Shown piece after piece: positions 9,189 to 18,685 of a stretch of 64,000 bases of DNA. This stretch comes from Bin87 sp965197635 (lineage in GTDB: Bacteria; Chloroflexota; Dehalococcoidia; Lucifugimonadales; UBA3495), in contig CBDANN010000008.1 in the NCBI GenBank assembly GCA_965197635.1, forward strand, positions 1,240,001 to 1,304,000, given 5' to 3'. The notes under the pieces were generated by a model. It saw only the letters and a program-made list of their open reading frames with translations. It was not told where the DNA came from and did no database searches. Both the position numbers and the translations under genes were made by a program. Numbering within the stretch: the first letter of the stretch is position 1; every line of letters begins with the position of its first letter.

Positions 9189-9542
9189 TCAGCCGGCCAG
9201 CGGACGCAGCTTGTCCAGAAGCCGCGCCACGTCGGATATCCCCGACGCCACGCCTTCGGCAGTGTTCCAATTTTCGTAAAAGTTAACGTGCAGACTGTTG
9301 GCGACGTGAAAGAGATTGTGAATCTCGTCATCACTGGTTTCAGCAACCAATCTGCTGATGACGCGGAACAAGGCCGCATGGGATCGGTGCTCCCAGCCGC
9401 GCCGTTCCGCTACTGCCTTCACCATTTGCGCCGCCGCGCCCCATCCTTTTTCCGACGCCTGCAACACATCGCCTTGCGCCAGTTCAACCCGGGCCTGCGC
9501 CAGCAAATGGCTGGCCGTGTCGGAGTAGGTTTGCGTTGTCAT
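9189..9542 (-). CDS. PaREP1/HEPN-like small protein
   Basis: A 117-residue all-helical protein resembling the PaREP1 group of HEPN-like proteins: HLLAQARVELAQGDVLQASE followed by KGWGAAAQMVKAVAERRGW and SHAALFRVISRLVAET. HEPN proteins are often RNase toxins or nucleotidyltransferase partners, but the usual RxxxxH catalytic motif is not clear here, so toxicity should not be assumed. The gene is intact, starts at an ATG, and is wedged between two direct-repeat copies of a methyltransferase C-terminus, which suggests it arrived or survived by recombination in an accessory island. No partner nucleotidyltransferase is adjacent. Confidence 0.6.
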   Translation of the reverse strand: MTTQTYSDTASHLLAQARVELAQGDVLQASEKGWGAAAQMVKAVAERRGWEHRSHAALFRVISRLVAETSDDEIHNLFHVANSLHVNFYENWNTAEGVASGISDVARLLDKLRPLAG

Positions 9543-9594
9543 CTGGACTCCGTATCCAATTCAATCCAGTGTCATACGATACCATTTTAGATGA

Positions 9595-12389
9595 CTACCC
9601 CGCCCGCTCCAAATTCAGCGCCAGCAGCCGCTCCAAAATCTCCGCATCCGCCAAGTCAGCCGGCCACCCGTAGGCATCCGCCACCGCCGCGTCCAGCGCC
9701 CGGTGCGCGTTATCCAGCCACGTCGGACGCTCGTTGTACAGCCGCGTCAGCGTCCGCCGCGCTCATATCCGTTCTCCCGCAGCCGGTCCAACTCCGCCGC
9801 CGCATCGGCGATGGCCTGGCGCTGCTCGTCGGTAGGACGCGGAAACGGAAATGTCTCAAAGCAGGTCGAAACGGCGTGTAGCGCATTCCGCTCTCCGCTT
9901 CTCGCAATTGGGTACCGATCGCCACCGCCCAAAGTCGAATGAAATTTAGAGTGCAGCACCCCAAAAAAGTGTAATCATCATCGCTGGCGAACGCTATCAA
10001 CTGCGTAGAAGGCAAGACTATCCTGCTCGGCAGCCAGTGCAAAGAAGCCGATGTTTCGCCGTGACTGTAGGTCGCGATATAAGACGTAATGGCGTGCAGA
10101 GCATTGCGCATTTCTGGCCGGGTAACCGTGCAGCCACCAATTTTCCGCCCGCCATTTCATCTTGTTCTTTATTCGCGTTGGCATCACTTTTTCTTTGACA
10201 TACTCGAACGGCGCTTCGTATAAAGCTGCGTCATCCATTCGACATATCTCCGAAGTCAATTATCCACATATCCCGTGAACGGAGTAATGTCAGTGCCATT
10301 CACCCACCGCTTGACCACTTCCGAGTTGGGACGACCGTGAGGGTTCGGACTGCCAGCATCTCATTTGCTACAGTTTCGGGTATATCGAAACGGCCCGCCT
10401 TTGCCAATGCCCATGAAACGCGATGTTCCAAGGTTTTCTTCCAATCGTTGCGCCTCCCGTCAGGTCAACCAGAGGTCAAGTCAACGTTTATGCCGCAACC
10501 GTTTGACCGTCCAAGTCTCGCTGCGTTTCGTCTCCGAGCCGTCAAAGCAGATTATTGAGATATGCACCGTTGCGCCGGCCAACACCCAATTCTGATCCGA
10601 CCACGGCCATGAAAATATCCCCGGTCTCCTTGATGCGCTGCAGTACCGGGCGGTTGCGCCGCCCCGTATCGCCTGCGTCGCCAGCAGGCCCGCCCGCTGC
10701 GTTCCGCCGGCCTCGATCTGCGCCCGCGCCTTCTCGAACCAGTAACACACCAGGTCGCTTCGAGCCGGAACGGCTCCCGTATACTGCTTGAACAGCGCGT
10801 CCACGTACTCGTCGCCCAGACTCCCGGTGCGGAGCAATTTGTCCCAAAAACGGCGGGTTCCCCACCACGAACTCCGCCGCCGGCCATTCCGGTTCCGCCG
10901 GCCGCTCCGGGTCCGTCAAATCCAAAATCGCGTCCGCCTGCCGTATCGTGTCCAGCGGCGTCAGTATCGGACGCTGCGTGTACGGAAACCCGTTCGCCTG
11001 GTGCCACTGGATATAGCCAATCCACAACGCCGTTCGCGCCAGCTCCGCCGCGTAGTGGTTGATCTCCAGCCCCAGCATCTGGTTCGGCTGCACCGTCGGC
11101 GTCAGCCCCGTCCAGCCCCGGGCCGCGGCCAAGTCAATCACCTCCCGCTCCAAATCCAGCAGCGACCGCAGCGCAATGTAAAGGAAGTTCCCGCTCCCGC
11201 ACGCCGGATCCAGGACCCTAACCGACGCCAACCGCTCCCGGAACCCCTCTAGCCGAGCCAGCGCCGCATCACCGTCTGTCATTTCGAGCGCAGCGTGGCA
11301 ATCTCGCCCTTCCCTAGTTGTCATTTCGAGCGCAGCGTGGCAATCTCGTTCACCCTCCAGCAACCCCTCAACCTCCTCCCGCGCCGCCTCCCACTCCCGT
11401 CGCAGCGGCGTCATCACCACCGGCTCCACCACCAACGCGATGTCGTCCGCCCCCGTGTAGTGCGCTCCCGTCTGCGCCCGTTTCGATGCGTCCAGCGCCC
11501 GCTCGAACAGCGTCCCGAATATCGACGGCTCAATATCACGCCAGTTCTTGTCGCAAGCCTCCCCCAGCCTTTGCAGCGCCGCCGTGCTCAGTTCCACCGT
11601 GTCCACCACGTTGAACAGGTCTCCGTTGAAGTGCGCGATTTCGTCGGCCCCCGAAAACCCGCCCGTCGCCATCTGCGTGAACAGGCTGCGGATCGCCCGG
11701 TCGAACGTCTCCGGATTGCGGTAGTACTGGCCCACGATGCGCGTGAACAACCCATCCGGCAGCAGACCGGCGTCCTCCGAATACAGGCAGAACACCAACT
11801 GGTTCAGGTATCGCGCCAGCCGCTCCGGGTCGCGCTCTCCCGACCAATCGGCCCGCGCCTCCATGTCCACCACGATGGACTGGAACAGCGCCGCCGTTTC
11901 TCGGGTAACCGCGTCCACCGACCGCAGCCGGTCCCGGAATCGTCCCGGCGCAAAGAATGCGTCCCGCACCAGCGCCAGCCGTTCCGGTTCCTCCAGCTCG
12001 CCGACGCCGATGTCGTACCGCGCCGTCTCCATCCCCGGGAAGTTCGTCTGCATCCGTATCGTCTCAAACGACGACACGATCAGCAGCGGCGGCGTTTTCA
12101 GATGCACTTGGTAGCGCAGCAGTTGGTCAAAGGCCCCGTCCAGCTGCGCGTCCCGCCCCTTGAACTCCCAGCCGAAATGCTCCTCAAAATAGGCGTCCGC
12201 GAACCCGCCCGGCACCGCCTTCTCAAAGGTGAACGCCTCCGGGTCCCCATACGCCGCCGGCGTCGCATGACCCACCAGGCCGCACAGGTCGTTGAAAAAC
12301 GACTGCGCCCCCTGCCGTTCCCCAAACCCGGCATCCCGCCACCGCTCAACGAACTCCCTCGGCGTCAATGTCGGCATCAACGGTGTCAT
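9595..12389 (-). pseudogene. Class I SAM-dependent DNA adenine methyltransferase (type IIG/MmeI-like), multiply frameshifted
   Basis: The N-terminal 540 or so codons are open (from ATG 12389): a MPTLTPREFVERWRD start, a nuclease-like or specificity-like N-terminal half, SAM motif VLDPACGSGNFLY and the adenine-methyltransferase motif NPPF (VVGNPPFLG). Beyond NPPF (about 10860) the frame breaks repeatedly: GDEYVDALFKQY...SDLVCYWFEKARAQIEAG continues in another frame, WSDQNWVLAGATVHIS in a third, then EAPFEYVKEKVMPTRIKN, TQLREAESGMRYTPF, STCFETFPFPRPTDEQR and finally RPTWLDNAH...LALNLERAG, each in shifted frames, plus stops around 10260-10480. All pieces are in the correct family order. At least five frame changes make this a true pseudogene and not a single read error. 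Intergenic repeats have also inserted in frame at 11278-11348. Confidence 0.85.
11278..11348. repeat. Two copies of an intergenic repeat inside the methyltransferase frame
   Basis: Two identical 29-bp units (GTCATTTCGAGCGCAGCGTG then GCAATCTCG) start at 11278 and 11320. Their spacing of 42 bases is exactly 14 codons, so the methyltransferase frame stays open and gains RDCHAALEMT twice. The same repeat family lies between genes at 8489-8640. Confidence 0.85.
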
Positions 12390-12458
12390 AAATCTGAACC
12401 CACTCCCCAGCCAACTTATCACTGCCCAACCCCTGCCGCAACGAACATCACCTTACTG

Positions 12459-12652
12459 AAATCCCGTCCATCCCGTCCATCCATGCAAATCTCGCCCAGT
12501 GCCCCAGCCAAGCCGCGCTCGATACCCCCAGTGCCGGCGTCAACGCCACCCGGTAATCCCCTAAATCCCAAACATCCGGTGCATCCTGCTTCTGATACAT
12601 AAAATCCCGTCCATCCTGTTCATCCATGTAAAACTCGCCCACCGCCCCAGCC
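12459..12652. repeat. 51-bp direct repeat, two copies 143 bp apart
   Basis: Copies at about 12459-12509 and 12602-12652 share AAATCCCGTCCATCC, then CATCCATG, CTCGCCCA and GCCCCAGCC. A shorter relative is near 6707. On the minus strand the unit can be read as a peptide with MDG.DGRDF, but the frame has no recognisable protein and lies in the upstream region of the broken methyltransferase, so it is listed as a repeat only. Confidence 0.6.
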
Positions 12653-12696
12653 GCGTGCGCATACGGCATGACCAGGGCCTCTTGACCAACCTATAA

Positions 12697-13045
12697 CAGA
12701 ACGTATATCCTAAATATACCTAGGCAAAACAGCTGTTTGTATCAAATCTCAAAAAGGCAGGATTTCACTTCGACGGCCACCCCGTCAGTACCAAAATCGC
12801 AACCGGTCGCAGTTGGCAAGGCTCTGCTTAAAGACCTGACTCCTCACCAGGATTGACCACTGGACCACCGGGACTGCCCGAGCCCGCGTGCAGGGATGCT
12901 ATCCGGCGTCCTGAGTACACGAAAAAGTAGGGGTCAAATCGTTGCGTACCCAACGGCCGTATGCTGACAACGAAGTGAAATCCTGCCTTTCACCCCAAAA
13001 TCCAAAGGAACCAACACCCCGAACCACCCCGGTCATCCTGAGCCC
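12697..13045. repeat. 340-bp repeat element, copy A, with 20-bp terminal-like inverted repeats
   Basis: The core 12753-12990 is bounded by AAAGGCAGGATTTCACTTCG and its perfect reverse complement. Homology with copy B (30380-30721, inverted orientation) extends past the core on both sides, taking in the palindrome AAACAGCTGTTT (12727-12738) and CCAAAGGAACCAAC (about 13007). The two copies are roughly 95 percent alike in the core. No protein is encoded. It could be a MITE or a structured RNA element. Confidence 0.75.
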
Positions 13046-13138
13046 GTCGAAGGACAACCCACTACATCCAAAGGAGAACTCCCCATCGGAACCGTAGCCC
13101 ACCACCAAGAAAACAGCCGCTTCTACCTCCACCGCGCT

Positions 13139-13510
13139 TTGACGCACATTGCTCAAGGCAAATTGCGCCAGGGTTGTAACGCCCTCCGACGCTCGGCCAG
13201 TCACGCCGTGACCGCCGCCGCCGTCCATTGGCGTCGCCATTATCATTCCCAACGCCGGCTCGCTACGGCCCTGATGTGCGTCGTATACGATTGCGACCTC
13301 CCTCGGTCCCACTTGCGCGCCTTTCATGAGGTATGCTCCGTAACGCCGGCGTCGTTGCATTCCGTCAGCCCCCGCGTTGCCCGGCTCACGTTGGCGCGTA
13401 TGCACCGTCGCATCCGCCGCCTCGTCAACGACATCGACCGCGCCATCGCCGCCAACTTCAACCCGCCAACCATCGAGCAGGTCCTGGCCCAAATTGCCGC
13501 CCAATCATAA
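13139..13510 (+). CDS. Small helical protein, HEPN/PaREP1-like
   Basis: Alpha-helical protein of at least 123 residues. In-frame codons upstream (RFYLHRAL) extend the first helix, giving a pattern HRALTHIAQGKLRQGCNALR followed by RSASHAVTAAAVHW that resembles PaREP1/HEPN-like proteins and the gene at 9189. The upstream frame is open back to a good ribosome site (AAGGAG, 13071-13076), but the codon at the right distance is ATC (13085) instead of ATG. Either the start has mutated, a rare ATC start is used, or translation begins at TTG 13139 without a ribosome site. It lies directly after repeat copy A. Confidence 0.45.
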   Translation: MTHIAQGKLRQGCNALRRSASHAVTAAAVHWRRHYHSQRRLATALMCVVYDCDLPRSHLRAFHEVCSVTPASLHSVSPRVARLTLARMHRRIRRLVNDIDRAIAANFNPPTIEQVLAQIAAQS

Positions 13511-13605
13511 ATCCTTTGCATCGATGTAGACAAGGTTTCGCCCGTTTCCGGTTGACCCCGCAATCCCGCTGCCCTATCATCCCGGCAAACACCACTATCC
13601 CGCCT

Positions 13606-13630
13606 GTAGGGGCGACCCTTGTGGTCGCCC
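13606..13630. repeat. REP-like palindrome, GTAGGGGC family
   Basis: GTAGGGGCGACCCTTGTGGT then CGCCC, about 45 bases before the TPP enzyme gene at 13675. Arms GGGCGACC/GGTCGCCC pair perfectly. Confidence 0.75.
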
Positions 13631-13674
13631 TTGCTCTAGGGTGAACCCACACCCAACCCAGGAGAGGTGCAGCC

Positions 13675-15357
13675 ATGCGTGGAGCCGAAGCCGTTGTCAA
13701 AGCCCTTGAACAGGAAGGAATACGTTACATAACCGGATTCTCCGGCGGCGGCCTGGCCCCCCTCTGGGGTCCCCTCCGGGGTTCCAGCATCCGGCCCTTC
13801 GCCGCCCGCCACGAGCGCCTCGGCGTTGAGATCGCCGACGGCTACGCCCGCGCCACCGGCGAGGTCGGCGTCGCTATGACCGGCACCGGCCCCGGCGCCA
13901 CCAACTGCCTCACCGCCATCGCCGGCTGCTACGCCGACAACATCCCCGTGCTGCTCCTCATGGGCCAGCACCCCGCGCGCAACCTCGGCCAGGAGTGGCA
14001 GCAGGAGGTCTCGGCCAGCATCTTCGACGGCCTCTGCAAGTGGCGTGGCTCCTTCACCCGCGTCCAGGACATCCCCCAGGTCATGCGCCGCGCCTTCACG
14101 GCCCTACGCTCCGGTTCCCCCGGTCCGGTCGTCTTGGAAATGCACCAGGACGTCCTCACCGCCGAGGCCGACGACGCCGCGCTCGCCTACACCCCGGTGG
14201 GCACCCCCGGCAAGGCCGGCCCCGCCGACGCCGACGTCCAGCGTGCCGCCGATATGCTGGTCAACGCCAGCCTGCCCATCCTCAACGCCGGCGGCGGCGC
14301 CATGTCCGCCGGCGCCGCCGAGGAGGTCATGGAGCTCGCCGAAATGCTCTCCATGCCCGTCGCTACCACCATCATGGGCAAGGGCATCTTCCCCGAAAAT
14401 CACGCCCTATCCCTCGGCGGCGGCGTCTATCCTCGCAGCCGCTACGCTTCCGGCGCGGCCCTCCAGATCAACCGCAAGGCCGATGTGGTGCTGGCCGTCG
14501 GCAACTCCTTCCGCCAGCCCAACGGCACCGACGGCCGCCCTATCCCCGAGGGCGTCCAGATCATCCACGTCAACGCCGACCCGGCCGACCTCAACAAGAC
14601 CTACCAGGTTGACCTCCCCATGCTCGCCGACGCCAAGCTGGCCCTCCGCGGCATCATCGACGCCGTGCGCCAGCGGTTGGGCCCGGACGGCGGCGGCATC
14701 AAGCAGGAAATCGCAGACGAGATCCGCGCCTGCCACGAGAAGCACGAGATGGAATGGATGCCCCGGTTCAACGACCAGGAAACCCCCACCAACGGCTACC
14801 GCGTCGTCCACGAGCTCCAGCAGCTCATCGACCCCGACCGCACCATCGCCCTCCACGACGCCGGCGGTAGCCGCGGCTACGTGGTCCCCTTCTGGCAGAC
14901 CACTCGCCCGCGCAATTTCGTCGCCATGGGCGGCATGGCGGCTATGGGTTGGTCCGTCGGCGCCGCCATCGGCACCAAGCTGGGCCGCCCCGACCACCTC
15001 GTCTGCCACGTCCTCGGCGATGCCTCCTTCGGCATGACCGGCATGGAGCTGGAAACCGCCGCGCGGATGGGCCTGCCCATCCTCACCGTCGTCATCAACA
15101 ACGGCGGCATCGGCGGCGGCATGATGGGTATGGAAGACCCCAACGGCACGCCCCCGGAGATGGCCGTCCTCGGCGGCAACTTCAGCGTCGTCGCCGACGG
15201 ACTAGGCTGTCACTCCGAGCGCGTCGAGCACCCAGAGGACATCCGTCCCGCTTTCCAGCGCGCCATCAACGCCACCGAGCAGGGCCAGTCCGCCCTCGTC
15301 GAGGTCATGATCCGCCCCCTACCAACCCCGGAACTCCCCGACGACTGGTCCCTGTAA
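13675..15357 (+). CDS. Thiamine pyrophosphate-dependent enzyme, second paralogue
   Basis: A 560-residue ThDP enzyme of the acetolactate synthase/2-oxo-acid decarboxylase superfamily. Visible are the PYR-domain glutamate in RHERLGVEIADGYARATGEV (about residues 43-62), the glycine-rich stretch GTGPGATNCLTAIAGCYADN, a central domain with LPILNAGGGAMSAGAAEEV and the C-terminal ThDP/Mg motif GDASFGMTGMELETAARMGL ending V-I-N-N (about residues 447-475). The ATG follows GGAGAGG at optimal distance. It is not a close copy of the enzyme at 6750. The gene is flanked by REP-like palindromes on both sides and so is probably monocistronic. The substrate is unknown. Confidence 0.87.
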   Translation: MRGAEAVVKALEQEGIRYITGFSGGGLAPLWGPLRGSSIRPFAARHERLGVEIADGYARATGEVGVAMTGTGPGATNCLTAIAGCYADNIPVLLLMGQHPARNLGQEWQQEVSASIFDGLCKWRGSFTRVQDIPQVMRRAFTALRSGSPGPVVLEMHQDVLTAEADDAALAYTPVGTPGKAGPADADVQRAADMLVNASLPILNAGGGAMSAGAAEEVMELAEMLSMPVATTIMGKGIFPENHALSLGGGVYPRSRYASGAALQINRKADVVLAVGNSFRQPNGTDGRPIPEGVQIIHVNADPADLNKTYQVDLPMLADAKLALRGIIDAVRQRLGPDGGGIKQEIADEIRACHEKHEMEWMPRFNDQETPTNGYRVVHELQQLIDPDRTIALHDAGGSRGYVVPFWQTTRPRNFVAMGGMAAMGWSVGAAIGTKLGRPDHLVCHVLGDASFGMTGMELETAARMGLPILTVVINNGGIGGGMMGMEDPNGTPPEMAVLGGNFSVVADGLGCHSERVEHPEDIRPAFQRAINATEQGQSALVEVMIRPLPTPELPDDWSL

Positions 15358-15371
15358 CCACCTTGCATCCC

Positions 15372-15397
15372 GTAGGGGCAACCCTCGTGGTTGCCCC
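15372..15397. repeat. REP-like palindrome, GTAGGGGC family
   Basis: GTAGGGGCAACC, a CTCGT-type centre, then GGTTGCCCC, starting 14 bases after the stop of the TPP enzyme. Perfect 8-bp arms; it may stabilise or terminate that transcript. Confidence 0.75.
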
Positions 15398-15452
15398 GCA
15401 CATTCCACCCTCAAACTGGCGATCAAGCCCTGAAATCACCCGTTCTGTTTTG

Positions 15453-17477
15453 ATGAGATTAGTGAATATCTCCGTCCTGGTGGTCGTCTTGGTTGCCGCC
15501 GCCGGCGTGGGGTATGCATTAGCGATATTCACCGAAACCATCGAATTGCCGTGGCCGCTCCGGCCAGATTCGCCACCAGCCGCTGCCACAGCCCAGTCGC
15601 GTGCCTCTGACATCTCTGCGCCGGCAACAACTATGTCGCCAACCTCAAACCTTCCCCTTCCCACTGTCGCCTCGTCCCCTGCCGCCACTGCGATACCCAC
15701 ATATACCCCCATACCTGCGCTTGCTCCCAAGCCAACGCCAACACCGGCGCCAACCCCAACGCCTACGTCCCTCCCCACCCCAACGCCAACCCCGGTGAGT
15801 ATCACTGGATTGCCCTGGGTGGCTGACGGGATCGACGAATCGGAGAGGTCGGCGGCCAGGCAATTGTCAGTGCTGGCAGAAACCAATCCTCCGGTTGCCC
15901 GTGTTTTGCTGGAGCGTCCCTGGGTAGTCGACGGCGTTGATGGCCTGGAAGAAGCCGCCATCGAGCGCATTGAAAATATTGGGTACGATCTTCCGACCCT
16001 GGCCGGGGAGATCGTAAGATTGCCCTGGCTAGTGGACGACGTTGTGCAGCCGGAACCCGATGTAGTGGAAATACTGTGGGAGACTGCCGACCGAAATCTG
16101 GCGCTGGCGGAGCGCCTCCTTGCTTTGCCCTGGCTGGTGGACGGCGTTACGCAGACTGAGGCCGGCCTTTTGTCCGACTTGCGATTTATCTCCCGTGATG
16201 ATGTAGCGCTGGCGGAGCGGCTGGTTACGTTGCCTTGGCTATTGGACGGCGTTACGCAGGACGAGGCTGGCGCTTTGTGAATGGGATATATCGCGGGCGA
16301 TAGCGTACCTCTGGCGGAGCGGCTTGTTGCGTTGCCTTGGCTATTGGACGGCTTGGACGCGGTCGAGCAGACAATCATCGATCGTCTGCAATGGATTGCA
16401 AATAAGGATGCGGCGCTGGCGAACGCCGTTGCGAGTAAGCCCTGGCTGGCCGATGCTTTGGGTAAAGATAATGTCAGGGCCGTGAATGGTCTGTTCTATA
16501 TCATGGATGAAGATACGGCCTTGGCCAGGGACATCGTGAATATGCCGTTTCTGGAAACGCTGGAGCCAACCGACGCCGCTGTGCTGGACGCCCTGTCCTG
16601 GCTGGCCGATACCGAAATCCTAGCCCTCCGGGAAGTGTTAGCACATCCGACTCTTAAACACGGCATCACCGATGAGTGGGCGCCTGTAGTGGCCCTGATG
16701 GACAGCGTGAACGAGGCGGCCCCGGCTTTTCTGCGTCCCCTGCTGGATCCGGAGCGGGCCTCCGTGGAACGCCGCTCAATAACGCTTTCCCATTCTGGAA
16801 CCACCGACCTGGCCATCATCCGCACCGAGGCCGGCGCCCCGCGGAGCATGAACCTGTTGGAGCACAGTGTCGGCAGCGTCGAAAAGTTTATGGGTACCAC
16901 GCTCCCGAGCAACTATGTCGGGCTGCTCTTTGGAACCGCAGTGCTGGGTTACTCCGGTGGCACCAACTACGGAACCTACTTTGTGATGCTGCCGGAATAT
17001 GATGCCGACGATAGCGGCGATGAAGCCGACTACGCCGGTCATCTGATGGCCCACGAAGCGGCTCATTATTATTGGCGCGACAACCCCAACTGGCTTGACG
17101 AGGGGCTGGCCGAACTGTTGGCCGCCATATCGGAAAACGAGCGCACCGGAGCGGCAGTGGCCATCGACTACATCCATTGCCCAGCCGGCGACAACATCGC
17201 CCTCCTGGAGCGCCTGGACGCGGCCGGCGTTATCTACGATTACCGATGCAACTACGCTCTGGGCAGCCAGTTCTTCCTCGAACTCTATAACACCCTGGGC
17301 GATGCCGCCTTCCGTCAGGGACTCCGCAATCTTTACTTGACGTCCTTGATCGAAGACTATGTCGACGAGTTTGACGGCTCCCCCGTAGGCATCCGCCAAA
17401 TTCAGGACGCTTTTCAGCCGCACTATGCTGCTGTGGCACCCTTAGTCGACCAGTGGTACCACGGAGCCGCACCGTAA
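15453..17477 (+). pseudogene. Repeat-containing secreted gluzincin-type metallopeptidase, interrupted by in-frame TGA
   Basis: A single frame of 675 codons from ATG 15453, interrupted by one TGA at 16278-16280. N-terminal signal/membrane helix (residues 4-25), a Thr-Pro-rich linker (about 50-110), then six or more roughly 42-residue repeats built around LPWLVDG and LALAERLL, then a C-terminal domain with the zinc motif HEAAH (MAHEAAHYYW) and a downstream glutamate in NWLDEGLAELLA, as in gluzincin metallopeptidases. The TGA falls within a repeat, at a position where sister repeats carry arginine or other ordinary residues, so CGA-to-TGA mutation is the simple explanation. The codon straight after is ATG, which could restart translation but would leave the second half without an export signal. 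Likely surface anchored when intact. Confidence 0.7.
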
Positions 17478-17514
17478 CGAAGACAAGGACGCCCCACCGT
17501 CCCTTGAAATCCAC

Positions 17515-18685
17515 TAGTGTGGTGTAACTGAAGTAAGTAGTAAAAGTATGGGTTATGAGGTATCCTCCGGGTGAGCAGTTCCGAGGGAGGATTGACCATG
17601 GCCATCGGACGACCAATGCCACCGCTAATTCTGGACGAGGTGGAGCGGGAAACACTGGAGCGGTGGGTGCGACGTCCGAAGACAGCGCAAGCGCTGGCAC
17701 TGCGGGCCAGGATGATCCTGGCCTGCGCCGAGGGCCGGAGCAACACCGCCGTGGGCGCCGATCTGGGGGTGTCCGACGAAACGGTGGGCAAGTGGCGTTC
17801 CCGGTTTCTGGAACGGAGGCTGGACGGGTTGTCGGATGAACCCCGCGGCGGTCGGCCGCGGTCGGTTACCGATGACGACGTGGAACAGGTGATTACGCTG
17901 ACGCTGGAGACCACGCCCAAGGACGCCACCCACTGGAGCACTCGGTCCATGGCCCAGCGGTCCGGCCTGAGCCACAACACGGTCAGCCGCATCTGGCGTG
18001 CCTTCGGGCTGCAGCCCCACCGCACCGAGACATTCAAGCTGTCGTCGGACCCTTTCTTCATCGAGAAGGTGCGGGATGTTGTGGGTCTCTACCTGGACCC
18101 ACCCGATCGGGCGTTGGTTTTGTGCGTGGATGAGAAGTCCCAGATTCAGGCGCTGGACCGGACCAGGCCGCTGTTGCCCATGCGCCCCGGACCGGTGGAA
18201 CGGCGCACCCATGATTACCTGCGCCACGGCACCACGTCGTTGTTCGCCGCGTTGGATACCAAAACCGGCAAGGTGATTGGCCGCTGCCACCGACGCCACC
18301 GGGCCGTGGAGTTCCGCAAGTTCCTCGATACCATCGAGGCCGAAGTGCCCCTTGACCTAGATGTCCACCTGATTGTGGACAACTACGCCACCCACAAGAC
18401 GGCGCTGATCCGGAACTGGTTAGCCAAGCGGCCTCGGTTCCACCTGCACTTCACTCCCACCAGCGCGTCCTGGCTGAACCTGGTGGAGCGGTGGTTCGGG
18501 CTGCTGACCGAAAAGCAGTTGCGGCGCGGCGTGCATCAGAGCAGCGGAGAACTGGAAGCCGCCATCTACGGGTTTCTGGATGTTACCAACGAAAACCCCA
18601 AGCCCTTTGTCTGGACCAAGACCGCCGACCAGATCCTGGCCAACGTGGCCCGCTTTTGCCAACGAACTTTGGATACATGACACTA
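17515..18685. mobile_element. IS630-family insertion sequence
   Basis: About 1.17 kb with one transposase gene. The ends are TAGTGTGGTGTAAC on the left and the reverse complement of TAGTGTCATGTATCC on the right, giving imperfect inverted repeats bounded by TA dinucleotides (17515-17516 and 18684-18685), as expected for IS630/Tc1-type elements that duplicate TA. It inserted just after the peptidase gene; its right end abuts a related non-autonomous element. Confidence 0.8.
17598..18680 (+). CDS. IS630-family transposase
   Basis: A 360-residue DDE transposase. An N-terminal helix-turn-helix (ALALRARMILACAEGRSNTA, then VGADLGVSDETVGKWRSRF) is followed by a second DNA-binding region and a C-terminal DDE domain: first aspartate in LCVDEKSQIQALDRTRP, second in LIVDNYATHKT and the glutamate in SASWLNLVERWFGLLTEKQL. 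The HTH, length and motif spacing are complete, so the element may be active. The ATG at 17598 has a strong ribosome site (GGGAGGA); a GTG nine codons upstream is possible but less likely. Confidence 0.92.
   Translation: MAIGRPMPPLILDEVERETLERWVRRPKTAQALALRARMILACAEGRSNTAVGADLGVSDETVGKWRSRFLERRLDGLSDEPRGGRPRSVTDDDVEQVITLTLETTPKDATHWSTRSMAQRSGLSHNTVSRIWRAFGLQPHRTETFKLSSDPFFIEKVRDVVGLYLDPPDRALVLCVDEKSQIQALDRTRPLLPMRPGPVERRTHDYLRHGTTSLFAALDTKTGKVIGRCHRRHRAVEFRKFLDTIEAEVPLDLDVHLIVDNYATHKTALIRNWLAKRPRFHLHFTPTSASWLNLVERWFGLLTEKQLRRGVHQSSGELEAAIYGFLDVTNENPKPFVWTKTADQILANVARFCQRTLDT

Noticed and set aside
12899..13504. A 201-codon minus-strand frame
   Set aside because: It runs through repeat copy A and antisense to the HEPN-like gene; it has no domain and no ribosome site.
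13675..15357. ilvB acetolactate synthase
   Set aside because: No ilvN-like regulatory subunit gene is adjacent, and the motif set fits the wider ThDP family equally well, so no symbol was given here or at 6750.
16278..16280. Selenocysteine insertion at the in-frame TGA
   Set aside because: The residue lies in a solenoid repeat where sister units have ordinary residues and never cysteine, and no clear bacterial SECIS hairpin follows. Nonsense mutation is simpler.
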